Assembly: GCA_947561395.2 (NCBI GenBank) | Contig: OX387183.1 | Coordinates: 5,203,883-5,267,882, forward strand | DNA length: 64,000 nt | Direction: 5' to 3' | Source: Buxus sempervirens | Lineage: Eukaryota; Streptophyta; Magnoliopsida; Buxales; Buxaceae | In this document: positions 22,505 to 33,604 of the stretch, piece after piece | Layout of the letters: the number at the start of each line of letters is the position of its first letter | Numbering within the stretch: position 1 is the first letter of the stretch | Program-made: the position numbers and the translations under genes | The notes under the pieces: generated by a model | What the model saw: only the letters and a program-made list of their open reading frames with translations | What the model was told of the DNA's origin: nothing | The model's database searches: none

Positions 22505-23992
22505 CCTTGGTTGGTCTCCTTTTTACCAATCAAGTACAAAAAAAGTGGGACCTCTCGAAGCCCTAGAATATTCCATGAACCCTTGATTGGTCTCCTTTTT
22601 ACCAATCAAATCAAATCAAAAAAAAAAAAAATGGGACCCTTGGAAGCCCTAAAATATTCCATCAAAACCCTTGGTTGGTCTCCTTTTTACCAATCAAGTA
22701 CAAAAAAGTGGGACCTCTGGAAGCCCTAGAATATTCCATGAACCCTTGATTGGTCTCCTTTTTACCAATCAAATCAAATTAAAAAAATGGGACCCTTGGA
22801 AGCCCTAAAATATTCCATCAAAACCCTTGGTTGGTCTCCTTTTTACCAATCAAGTACAAAAAAAATGGGACCTCTGGAAGCCCTAGAATATTCCATGAAC
22901 CCTTGATTGGTCTCCTTTTTACCAATCAAATCAAATTAAAAAATGGGACCCTTGGAAGCCCTAAAATATTCCATCAAAACCTTTGGTTGGTCTCCTTTTT
23001 ACCAATCAAGTACAAAAAAAGTGGGACCTCTGGAAGCCCTAGAATATTCCATGAACCCTTGATTGGTCTCCTTTTTACCAATCAAATCAAATTAAAAAAT
23101 GGGACCCTTGGAAGCCCTAAAATATTCCATCAAAACCCTTGGTTGGTCTCCTTTTTACCAATCAAGTACAAAAAAAGTGGGACCTCTGGAAGCCCTAGAA
23201 TATTCCATGAACCCTTGATTGGTCTCCTTTTTACCAATCAAATCAAATTAAAAAAATGGGACCCTTGGAAGCCCTAAAATATTCCATCAAAACCCTTGGT
23301 TGGTCTCCTTTTTACCAATCAAGTACAAAAAAAGTGGGACCTCTGGAAGCCCTAGAATATTCCATGAACCCTTGATTGGTCTCCTTTTTACCAATCAAAT
23401 CAAATCCAAAAATGGGACCCTTGGAAGCCCTAAAATATTCCATCAAAACCCTTGGTTGGTCTCCTTTTTACCAATCAAGTACAAAAAAAAGTGGGACCTC
23501 TGGAAGCCCTAGAATATTCCATGAACCCTTGATTGGTCTCCTTTTTACCAATCAAATCAAATCAAAAAATGGGACCCTTGGAAGCCCTAAAATATTCCAT
23601 CAAAACCCTTGGTTGGTCTCCTCTTTACCAATCAAGTACAAAAAAAGTGGGACCTCTGGAAGCCCTAGAATATTCCATGAACCCTTGATTGGTCTCCTTT
23701 TTACCAATCAAATCAAATCAAAAAATGGGACCCTTGGAAGCCCTAAAATATTCCATCAAAACCCTTGGTTGGTCTCCTCTTTACCAATCAAGTACAAAAA
23801 AAGTGGGACCTCTGGAAGCCCTAGAATATTCCATGAACCCTTGATTGGTCTCCTTTTTACCAATCAAATCAAATCAAAAAATGGGACCCTTGGAAGCCCT
23901 AAAATATTCCATCAAAGCCCTTGGTTGGTCTTCTTTTTACCAATCAAGTACAAAAAAAAGTGGGACCCTTGGAAGCCCTAGAATATTCCAAC
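22505..23992 (+). repeat. Tandem hairpin array, about 9.5 dimers of 156-160 bp
   Basis: Two alternating half-units of about 78-80 bp, ten of type a and nine of type b. Type b holds TTGATTGGT, a 9-base loop, ACCAATCAA (perfect 9-bp stem). Type a holds CTTGGTTGGT against ACCAATCAAG, with one G-U-type pair. Each half-unit also carries TGGAAGCCCTARAATATTCCA (5-bp stem TGGAA/TTCCA). Copies are nearly identical, so the array expanded or was homogenised recently. Because the period is often a multiple of three, long open frames cross it, but these are artefacts. Confidence 0.95.
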
Positions 23993-24145
23993 ACAAAAAA
24001 ACAAAAAAAAAACAAAAAAACAAAAAAACAAAAAAGACAAAAAGAAGAAAAATCTGGATTGGTGTTCACCTAACCTACTGGTTTACATGCATAAGGGTGT
24101 GACTTAAGTTAAATGGAAGCTAACATGTTCTGTTAATTTTTCCCC
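23993..24145 (+). other. A-rich spacer and pyrimidine tract before gag
   Basis: A (C)AAAAA run of about 60 bp ends the array. A T-rich tract (TGTTAATTTTTCCCC) precedes the candidate acceptor. Confidence 0.7.
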
Positions 24146-24168
24146 AGGTACATTTACTTGCAACCCAG
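24146..24168 (+). promoter_or_regulatory. Candidate 3' splice sites upstream of gag
   Basis: Two AG/GT junctions 21 bp apart (AG at 24146-24147 and 24167-24168), the first after a good pyrimidine tract. The 21-bp segment looks like a partial duplication (GTACATTTACTTGCA against GTGCACTTAATTGCA). Both keep the same phase into gag. Element D has TCTTTACTAG then GTTTC at the same place (AG at 52839-52840). Confidence 0.5.
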
Positions 24169-25629
24169 GTGCACTTAATTGCAGTCATTGCTCCCGTGAC
24201 CAGATCCAAAGCCCGAACAATGAATACTGAAGAGAATCAAGCCCAAGCTACTGTCCCTGCTCAGGACTTCACTCAACTGCAGGAGCAAGTGGCTGGTCTA
24301 GCCAAGATGCTGGGGGACCTACTGGCGGCTCAAGCCCAACAGGCCCAAGCCCAGAACCAGGCCTCTACTTCCCATCCGGCACCACCACCATAGGCCTATA
24401 TTCCGCCTCCGGCTCAGCCCATGCCTGAACCCATTTCTGAACCAGTTCCGGAGCCCATTCTGATCCGGGAAAATACAGCGGAGTCTGAGAAAGAGCTGGA
24501 GAAAGAAAAAGCCAGAGATGAGATGGAAAAGAAAATGCTGCTCAGGATAGAAAGAATCCAGGCAGAGCTGAAGGAGGTGAAAGGGGGAAGCAGCCATGGA
24601 GGCACCACCTTCGAAGACCTGTGCATGTACCCGGACGTCTGTCTACCGGCTAAGTTCAAGTGCCCGGACTTCGACAAGTTCGACGGCACAGGCTGCCCTA
24701 TGAGCCATTTGAAACTATACTGCGGGGCTTTGTGCCAGTTTGGTCGGGATGATGGCATACTGATCCAACTCTTCCAAAGGAGTCTGACCGGGTCAGCTCT
24801 CAGGTGGTTCGCTACAGTGGACCATGGCAGGATCAGGAGGTGGAAGGACATAGCCGACGCCTTCTTAGACCAGTACAAGTTCAACTCGGAGATCGTGCCA
24901 GACCGGTACGACATGATGAGGATGACCAAAGGGAAAGATGAATCTGTGCGGCAATATGCCAAGAGGTGGAGAGAGGCTGCCTCTCAGGTCAGGCCGCCTA
25001 TGCTGGAACCTGAAATGATCTCAACATTCATGGGTACGCTGGGGCAGCCCTTCTACAATCACCTGGTGGGTCAGATCAACACCAATTTTGCTGCCCTGGT
25101 ACAAGTGGCCGGCCGGATTGAGGATGGGATCAAATCTGGCAAGATAATTGATTATTCCATCATGATCAGTCAACAAGACTCCACTCATAACAAGGGAAAT
25201 GGTAATGGAAAGAGAAAATTTGAGGAAAGGAGAGAAGCAGAAGTGAATATGGTGCAGCTTCCCAAGGGACCCGTTCAAATCAATGCCCATCCAGTTCCTT
25301 TGCTGCCTATCCAAATTAATGTCCCTTCTGCACAGCCTGTGAAGGAGGAAACAGAAGTAAGGAAGAGAAGGGAGTTTTCAAAACTGCCTATGAGACCGTC
25401 TGAACTTTTGCCTACCCTACTTCAAAAGGGTCATGTGACTTTGAGGTTGCCAAATCCTCATGCAAGCAAGGGGAAGGGTTATGATCCATCTGCAATCTGT
25501 GAGTATCATATGAGCACTCCAGGGCATACCACAGATCGTTGCTTGGCCCACTCCTCCTCCCACCAGCAACAATGGGGCATGCAGCTCAAATGCAATAGGG
25601 TCAATTTTTTCAGGAAAAAGAAGATTTGA
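24169..25629 (+). pseudogene. Element C gag, nearly intact
   Basis: The first ATG is at 24220, but the open frame and conserved IAPVTRSKART extend upstream to the acceptor, suggesting an upstream start. Residues 1-75: a Gln/Ala-rich helix (QLQEQVAGLAKML), ended by an in-frame TAG (24391-24393) that looks like a single-base change from a Gln codon. The next 402 codons hold a Pro-rich linker, a Lys/Glu coiled coil, the gag core (24640-25110: KFKCPDFDKFDGTGCPMSHL, LFQRSLTGSALRWFA, YKFNSEIVPDRYDMM), a basic linker, the LPMRPSELLPTLLQKG block and the knuckle CEYHMSTPGHTTDRC. Shortly after the knuckle a deletion of about 62 bp relative to element D removes the KHEIQDLL helix and shifts the frame. 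The protein would be structurally recognisable only if the TAG were read through. Confidence 0.88.
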
Positions 25630-26227
25630 CCCTTCTCAACTTATTGCTCCGGTTGGTACCACAGTCCAGGTTTATTTTGAAAAAGAAGATGAAGGGGGCC
25701 ATGTGGAGAAAGAGACTCACACAGGGGCAGATTTTAAGCCGAAGGTAAAAGAAAATGAAATGACAGGTGAAAGGGCAAAGGAGGTGCAAACAATTCCATT
25801 TGAGCAGTTTGAGCAAACAAGTGGCCTAGCACCGGATGTTGAACAAGAAGTCAGTATGGACGATAATGATTGTCTGAAGGGTATGGAATCACTCTTCATA
25901 CAAGAAGAAAATGAAGTAGAAGCAATTGAAAAGGGAGAATCCCAGGAAAAGAAAGAAGAAGAATCAAAAGAAAAGATTGAGGCCAGGTTTAAGCTGCCAT
26001 TGATTGACTGGGCTGCTATCCAAATTCCGTATCAAGGAATGTCACTTCTTTTAGAAACTAAGCACAATACCCCAGAGAAGGGGATCTTCCCAAATCATGA
26101 AAAGAGAAACTTGCCTTACTCAGCAACAGAAAGAAATTTTCTGAAAAAGAAAGAAAAGCTAGCTTTTGCCTTTGAGAACCGGGGCAATTTTCAAATTCCC
26201 TTGTTCTCTGAAAAGAAACCCCCTTAA
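25630..26227 (+). pseudogene. Frameshifted gag extension of element C
   Basis: The +1 frame after the deletion restores DPSQLIAPVGTTVQVYFEKE, then an acidic Glu/Lys-rich region, then RFKLPLIDWAAIQIP (compare LPFIDWAIVKIL in element B) and YSATERNFLKKKEKLAF, ending at a TAA (26225-26227). Compared with element B, the protease and G-patch segments that should precede or surround this part are missing. Pol sequence therefore looks internally deleted, with only linker pieces left. Confidence 0.65.
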
Positions 26228-29140
26228 GAAGAATGCACATTTCCTGAGGATCCTAAGGAGCCTTGTTCTCAGGAAGTGATTTCAATAAAGGCTCTTTCAA
26301 AAAAAAAAAAAAGAGAGTTTTCCTTTAAGATTTTTGTTAAAAAAAAAAAAAAGATTTTCCCCTTTAACATTTTTCTAAAAAAAAAAAAGGTTTTCAACAA
26401 GGTCCTATTTTACTTATGAGTCATATCTCTCATTGAATTTCATTAAGTTGAATATGACTTTGACATTGGGCTCAATTTTGAGACCGAAATAGAAGAAAAA
26501 GACATTTTATATGAAAATTCAAATCTTTTTCAGTGTCATGAGAAGAATATTTCTGCAAAATTTTGAAGTGACCAATCTTATGGACTTTAGAACCAAAGAT
26601 GACCCGAAGTTTTCACTTGAAAGCAGCAAGTACAAAGATTTATTTCATAAAAATACAGAGAGGATCGCATCACTTGCTCATCAAGGAAAAGCAGATGGAG
26701 AAGAAACTGAAAGATGAAATTTTTGCATTTGAAGATGACTCCTAGTTTGCACTCTCCATCGGAAAATATGGAAAGATTTGGATTGCGATTTAAGAGGCTG
26801 ATCCGATGAGAAGGATGTTTTATGGTTGAAATTTTATCTTCCCAGGTGGCAGTGATCAAAAAAAAAAAAGAAAAAGAAAAATCCTGAGCCAGTTATGTAG
26901 TACAACTCTGTCAAGTCTGAAAATTCAAACTTTTCTTCAAATGATAAGAGGCCTTTTTTTCTTATATCCCCAAAATTTTTGAAATCCTTAGTTAGACTCT
27001 TTGAGCTTGATAAATTTTTTCAAGTAACCTAAACTGAGAATTGCAACCCCACACTGGGCAAATTTATAAGGCATAAAAAAAAAGAATGAAGGGACAAGAG
27101 AAGGGGGGCATTATTGAAGTTCAAAAGGGATTTTGAAGATGTTTTCAGAAAAGGGGGCAAAGAAATGAAAAAAAAAAGGGAAGAAAGAAGAAAAACAGAT
27201 CAACAAATCCTATATCTTCAAAATTGTAAAGGGAAGAATGAGAAAAGAAGTTCAATAAGGGGAAATAAGTTTTAAATGAAGAAATCAAAGTGGGTGAAGA
27301 ACTTCATTACTGGGGGCAATTTTGTATTCATTCCAAGGGAAGAAATGCCTTAAAAATTGCAATTTTAGTTAACCCATTAGATCATATGGTATTTGAACCT
27401 TTTATTCCTTTTCTTTCTAAACAAACACCAAGCCTTCGTTTCGTCCCATCCATAAGTCCTCTTGGATTAAGAAATTTTGAATTAAGGCGGTTTTAACTAC
27501 ATAGCTGCTGATGATGAAGGATTAAAAAAAAAAAAAAAAAACCAAAAAAAAAACAAAAAGAGAAAAATGGAGAAAATGTGGTGAAAACCTAGAAGAGCGC
27601 TACATGGCAAATAATCAGCTATCTACAAGAAAGAAATTGTCAGAGAGAAAAATCCAGAATTGGCATAGATCCAGGTGAAATCCTCAGGTTGGTGGTTATT
27701 TTTCACTCTTCAAGTGATTGAGGAAAGTCTTCTTTTCAAGATTGAAGCAAACATAATCAGAGCTATGGTATAAAGCATTTGTGAACAAGTTGATGGCCAT
27801 CAAAATTGCCATTAGGAAATTATTGCTGAAGTTGAAATCATAAATTCTCATATCATGGATACAATGGAGAAACAATTGCTCTTCAATTGGATGAAGGAAA
27901 ATGCCTTTTTAGACTGGGGCAAAATAGTCGATTGAAAGAGTCGGCATAGCTGGAGCATCAATTGACAAGCTGATGGTCATAGGAATGATTCTAAAGGTTC
28001 TGAAGGCTTATTTTGGTCTTTTTTTCATTTTCTGAAATAATCTTCTCATTATTCAACTTGATTTTAATTCTTTTGGACTATATGCTAATAAGTGATTGGA
28101 TCATTTTTCAAAAAAAAAAAAAAAAAGCACAAAAAGCAAAAAAATTTATTTTTGGCCTATGATGAGCATCTATGTCTTTTCATAAAAACATTGGTTTTGC
28201 AAGCATTAGAGAATTCTGAGGCCACTAGTATAAAACCTATTTTTGTATTTGCATTCCTTTATAAGGGTTTCTTTTTGCAAAGGTTAAAAAAGAAAAAAAA
28301 GAAGAAAGAGAAAAAGAAAAAAAAGGGAAAAAAGAGGATCATCTCTGCTGAGGGGCAAATATTTCTTCAAGCAATCAAAACCGGGGCATGCTCAGTATCT
28401 TTCCCTTTGGGTTTTCATAAATTACAGCATCTGGAGGAAGCAATCAGGCCTTAGTCTTTGGATTTGAAAAAAAAAAAGAAGCTTCTAAGCAGTTGCATGT
28501 TTTCTCCTTTAAACAAAGGTTTCCAATTTTGAAGAAGGATTTTACTGGAGCAGTAAGAAGGCATGAATGAGAGGTCATGGGTTGTAAGGGCATGAGTTTA
28601 GATCAACAGATCATGATTTTCAAATCCATCAATCAAGAAGAGGCATTCACTTGGGCAGTTGAAAAGAATGAAGGCAGGATATGGGCATCAATGGCACATA
28701 CATCCTTATTGAGAGAGCAAGAAGATGAAGAAGCAAAAGCAAGTTGCAGAATATTCAAACACAGGTTTGGGCATCAAATGGCACCCAGGTAAATCAAATA
28801 AGAAAATCAATCAGGAAAATTCCATAAAATATTTCCTTCCTTATTGTTGAAGAACGTCAAAAGCAATTGAGTTTGCAGAGGTCAATTTTAAATCCACATT
28901 CTTTTCAAAATTTGCTTGTCTCAGATTTCTTTTCATAGCCACGAGAGCTCAAAGAAATCTGAGATAAGGAAGAGACGCCACCCCGTCAGACTATACACAG
29001 CAGGGGTTTCATTGGCTATCTTCAAATCCATGTTTTTTATCACTCATTTGTTTGACCAAAGCAAGTTCAATTAATGAGGTGTCTTTCAAACGTGCAACTT
29101 TGAGTTGTGTCTATTCTTTGCTGTTCATTGTACTACAATT
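26228..29140 (+). other. 3' noncoding region of element C
   Basis: About 2.9 kb with A-rich and A/G-rich tracts (26300-26390, 27060-27250, 27520-27570, 28110-28140, 28290-28340) and no protein motif. It is clearly collinear with 54561-57354 of element D. Open frames such as 28092-28454 run through low-complexity sequence. Confidence 0.8.
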
Positions 29141-29158
29141 CCAGCAAAGAGGGGCAGC
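29141..29158 (+). other. Polypurine tract of element C
   Basis: CCAGCAAAGAGGGGCAGC directly before the 3' LTR TG. The purine core AAAGAGGGG would prime second-strand synthesis. Element D has the same tract with GGGGTAGT (57355-57372). Confidence 0.88.
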
Positions 29159-31931
29159 TGTAGACACCCCAAAATTGTACGATTTTTGATAAATCTTGAA
29201 GGAGAGAAATATTTTATTGGAATTTTCAATTCTTTGCATTGGGTTTGAGATACTTAACCCATTTGAATCCAAAACGGAAAAAGAGAAGGCCCGAATTCAA
29301 TCTTTGTGCAAAGTCAAGCTTTTTCCGGTTGAATTTTGTTGACTTTTGACCCCAGAAAATGAAATATTTTTTAAAGCCAGATTTCAAGATAATTTTTCCC
29401 GGTAATCAGGTTTTTAACCATGTTATTGCATAAAAGAATTTTTTGAGATTTTAAATCTTGAAGAATACCTTGGTTTTAACATATTGAACCTTTTTTCCAG
29501 ACCTGAAAAATCGGAATTTTGCCTAGAACTGGAAAGTTGACTTTTTATTCACTTGGAATTTGGGTCTGGAACTATTTTTCATGGATTCAAATGGGGGGTG
29601 TTTGCTTATTTACATGTAATATCTTAAGTAAATGGAGATTAAAAAATACGAGGACATTTACTTAAACGATATTACATGTAAATAAGTATTGCCTGTGTTA
29701 AAATTTAGAAAAAGGGCTTTTTTACCTGTATCTGGCAACTCAGGCCGGATACAAGTACTTTCCTTTGTATCCGGTCTAAAGTGCCGGATACAAGGAAAAG
29801 TTAGTGTATCCGGCATCATATGCCGGATACATTAAATCTCTAGTGTATCCGGCCTGAGATGCCGGATACGTTAGTTTTTGCTCAAAATTAGGGTTTTCCG
29901 AGAGAAATCACTTTTTGCCATCATGTCCCTCATTAAATGAGGGGAAATCTCGGAAACAGCCCTAGGGTTAAGGTTGGGGGGTTCTAGACATTAAGTTGTG
30001 TCTACCAACAACCCTAGCCTTTGCCTATAAATAGGAGGCTCCTCCTCAAGCAAATGGCCAAGTTTTTGGAGATCAAGGAGCTCCGAGTGAAGAAGGGAAC
30101 CGCTGCTGGATTGCTTCCAGAACCCCAGGTAAGCCTCAACCCTTCCTTTATTTTCTGTATTTTATTTCTTAGATCTAGATCTCTTCTTCTACCTTTCTGT
30201 AGAATAAAGCCTTGTTTGTATGTGTGGAAACCCTTCCCCGGCTCAAAGTATCTCAAGACTCCCCTAGCCGTAAAACGTGAAGGCGGATCTAGGAGAAACG
30301 AGACTGGGGATTGACCCTAGTACTAGAACCTATGTAGTATAAGGCTCTTTGATTGATTGCAAACCGTTCCCATTCAAAGTACCCTTGATTATCTTGAAGA
30401 ACCGTGTTTAACGGGGAGAGAGAACAAAGGGAAACGATAGTGGAATGGAACCCTAGGCTGTTTAGAACCTTGTTTTGATGAATATGCATGCATGTTATAT
30501 TGTTGTATTGATCTTGCTTGGATTTTCACTCTTGCACACAATACATTCTTTTGGCGGGATAGGCTCGTATTTGGGGATTTGTTACATTCATTGTGATAAA
30601 TCCCTAATAAATTGCCTCAATCAATTCTGGAATGTTTGAAAATGAATTTTAAAGGTTTTGTATTTGTCATGCACGAATTTGCACACACTTTGTCAATTTT
30701 CGGATTTGGTTTTCTTCGGATTAGGGTTTACTTGACAGCAACTGTACCCTAACTTCGGACACTCATAACTTCATCGTCCGGATGAATTTTGGAGTGATTC
30801 CAGAACCATGGGAAATGTGAGGCTGTCTAGTTTATACCTACCAAAAATCATAAATTTCTATCGAACAGATTTTTGACACCTCTCTGTCGAAGTTGACTGG
30901 TCAGTTCAGGTTTAAATACAGAACTTGTCACTTCGACGGAGCGCCATGTGTTCGTTTTAAATCCGATTCAAGTGATTTTTGTTCCTGGGAACTCCTTTAT
31001 GAGTCTATTTTTAACTTCATTTGATTCCATAATTTTTTGATTTAAATTGTGTCGTGGAGAGCTGATTTACTCAGAACTGCTCAACAGCACTTTTCTGGGT
31101 AAATCTGTGATCCTCGGGGCCTGTTTGGGAAGTCACCCAAGGCACATCCGAATGAGTTTTTGTATGAGGCTAGTTTTTTTTGAAAGATGGCCCTACAAAC
31201 TTCATTGACACCAAATTTCACGGATTTCTATGTAGTAGATTTTTCTAGATGATTTTCCAAAGATACCCACTTGTCACTTTTAATCATCCCCGGCAGCAAC
31301 CCTAAAAGGAGCATAACTCCTAGGCTTTCAACCGGATCAACTTGAAATTTTGCATGAATCTCTTATTTACCCTAATCTTTCAAATGGATTTGGTTTGGTT
31401 TGATTTAAAATTGATTTTGAATAATTTCAAGACAAATGGTATTGCTTTTCACCGAATTCTCCGGATTTGATTCAACTTGGTTTTATGCAACCTTTACTTT
31501 GATTTCCATCCTTTTTTATGATATTCCAGAAGTGATATTAACATAAGAGAAGATCTGGAATGCATTTGGATTTTCATGTGAAGATATCATACATGTGTCT
31601 TTTTTCCAAGTTTTAATGATTTTTTAGCAAGCTTTCTATTTTCTTTTTAGCATGAATAAACATTTGGCAACCACCTTGTGTGGGTGAATGGGGGTGCCTA
31701 ACACCTTCCCCCGTTCATAATCTAATCCCCTTACCCATCTCTGGATTTGATTTTCAAGTAGGGTTATTTTTATCCTAGAATGTTTCTTTTATCTCCTTTT
31801 GCTTATTTTTTGATCCTTTGGTGTCCATTCTCACCTCCAAATCATGAATGGTGGCGACTCCCACTCTTTTAAGTCGAGCCCCGCGTGTTGACGGAGGGAG
31901 GTCACTCCGGTGATTTTTCCCATGTCTCACA
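29159..31931 (+). repeat. 3' LTR of element C (family F1)
   Basis: 2773 bp, collinear with the 5' LTR with about two dozen differences by eye and one 1-bp indel. It carries the long hairpin (29605-29686, inner arm perfect here), the CCGGATAC array (29728-29869; first unit has TATCTGGC, a C-to-T change), a TATA box (30025-30034) and a donor-like CCCCAG/GTAAGC (GT at 30129-30130). Confidence 0.93.
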
Positions 31932-31936
31932 CAGAG
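31932..31936. repeat. Target-site duplication of element C (right)
   Basis: CAGAG directly after TCTCACA, identical to 15291-15295. Confidence 0.92.
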
Positions 31937-32130
31937 GTCCTATGAGTTTCTGAATTAAGGTTTTTGAAGGCCTATGAAGTTAAAAATCTAAAATTCAAAG
32001 GCTTTCAGAGGCCTACGGAAATTTTGAGGAAAATCTGAAATTGAAAGGCTTTCAGAGGCCCATGGAAATTTTTAAGAAAATCTGAAATTCAAAGACTTTC
32101 AGAGGCCCATGGAATTTAAAAATTTTTTTT
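31937..32130 (-). repeat. Leader hairpin repeats of element B
   Basis: Continues the array cut at 15290. Minus-strand units of about 60 bp read AAAATTTCC-ATGGGCCTCTGAAAGCCTTTGAATTTCAGA, with TCTGAAA facing TTTCAGA around the loop GCCTTTGAA. They match the first units of the element D array (51260-51520). Confidence 0.85.
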
Positions 32131-33604
32131 TTTAGACTTTTGAGTTGATTTTGATTTTTTTTATTTTGGAATTTCTTATTCAAGAACAAATTTTAAATTG
32201 AATTGTTCTTATCAAACCTTGGAGATTTAAAATGATTTGACATTTCTTTTCTTTCCTTAGATTGCACTTCAAGAATGTGTTTTGTAACATTAAATGTATT
32301 TTGATTCACACACATTTTCTTTATCACTTCCACTTTTTGAGTTAAGTTACATGTTCAAATTAGGTAAAATTCCCTAAAAATCTTAACCTTTTATTTGAGT
32401 GAGTTTTAGAAGAATTTGGATGCTATTTACTCTTATTGAAGTGTTTATCATCTGTTTATATCACTTAAAAGGTTCAAGGAACCGATTTGGTTTACAAAAG
32501 TTGCTAAAATAGCTTAAATCCCTAAACCGCATACTTAGTGCGGACTAGTCGTGTTCACATTTAAAATACGGTCAGTCTAGGTCCGCAAATAAAATGCAGT
32601 CAGGCCATGTCCGCAAATGAAATGCGGTCAGGCCATGTCCGCATATATAATGTGATATACGGACGGAATTTCATTGTTTTTTTTTTGTTTTCCAAGTGAT
32701 TTAATGACTTTGATTACTCATCCAAACATAGGGTTCACCATTGACAAGCTTTTAGACTGTCCCAAAGTGGACTTTGACACTATATTCACACAAAAAATGC
32801 ATGATGGCACATGTTCCCTCCAAAATCAGACACCATATTCATGGATTTTGAACTTTTGGTTGCCTCCAACATGGATTTTGGGTAGGATGATTTCTGAGCA
32901 GAGTTAAAAAAAAAAAAAACTTTTCTTATAGGCTACACCAATCTTAGGATACAAACCTCATTGGAAAAAATTCCATCCCAAATACATGGACATCATGACA
33001 TTTACTTTACATGATATGAAGATAATTCTAAACAATGACATTACCTTGTTACCTTGTGTTTACCTTCGATATGGTATTCATATCATACCTTGGCCTGTGA
33101 AACATGCAAACGTCTTTCCCTCAATTACAAACTCATTTCCCCATTGTAACTACTTACTTTAGCTAAAAACGTGTTACCCTACGCTGGGTTTTGGTTTATT
33201 GGCAACTTAGATCTCAAGCCTAGTGATGACCAGAATCAAAGATCCACATTGTCATCACATCATTAGCTCAAAGTTCTAATTAAGGTGAATGCTTTCACTT
33301 TCACTTTCCGAAGTAATGACTTCGTTGCGCCAAGCTACACACATTCAGGTTCAACTTCCTACAGGTAATGGGTAGGCTGTATAAAAGATTTAAAGTCCTC
33401 AAGTGCATTTGAAATAAAGGTGCATTCACAATGCCCCAAACCATTGCCACTCTTTTTTGTAGCCAAGCACATTTTTACTCACAAACCAAGGCAAATATAA
33501 CATCATATTGGAAATAAATAAACATAAGCAAACAAGACATTAAAATCACCTAAATATGCTCATGATCATTATATACCCAAAAAAATTCACACAAGCATGT
33601 TATC
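32131..33604 (-). other. Element B leader, middle part
   Basis: Noncoding, with strong minus-strand collinearity to element D 49400-51250. It includes palindromes of CCGCAT core at 32524-32666 and the conserved leader motif at 33284-33345. It is interrupted at 33605 by an F3 LTR. Confidence 0.75.
32524..32666. repeat. Leader palindromes of element B (CCGCAT core)
   Basis: Units such as AACCGCATACTTAGTGCGGAC, TCCGCAAATAAAATGCAGTC, TCCGCAAATGAAATGCGGTC and TCCGCATATATAATGTGATA. The first corresponds base for base, in the opposite strand, to the last unit of the element D leader array (50681-50703). Confidence 0.85.

Larger units (their letters stand above)
15296..31931 (+). mobile_element. Element C: complete-ended gag-only LTR retrotransposon
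   Basis: A 16.6 kb insertion in element B with LTRs at 15296-18067 and 29159-31931, primer site at 18070, polypurine tract ending at 29158, and a perfect 5-bp target duplication. The internal 11.1 kb holds a leader with palindromes and a 1.5 kb tandem array, gag (24169-25629), a short frameshifted extension (to 26227), and about 2.9 kb of noncoding sequence. I see no protease, reverse transcriptase, RNase H or integrase. It is therefore non-autonomous, in the style described in plants as terminal-repeat elements with only a GAG domain (TR-GAG). By eye the LTRs differ at about two dozen sites, mostly transitions, pointing to recent insertion. An F3 solo LTR (19272-21714) inserted later. Confidence 0.93.

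Noticed and set aside
22511-24102. Long open frames of 148 and 201 codons with repeated Pro/Lys/Ile-rich peptide text
   Set aside because: They run through the nearly perfect tandem array, whose period is often a multiple of three, so openness is automatic. There is no plausible start context, and the homologous array in element D has no such frame.
26300-28340. Search for reverse transcriptase or integrase motifs in the element C 3' region
   Set aside because: None of the frames shows the reverse transcriptase YxDD-type core, RNase H or integrase HHCC/DDE patterns that I could recognise, so I treat the region as noncoding.
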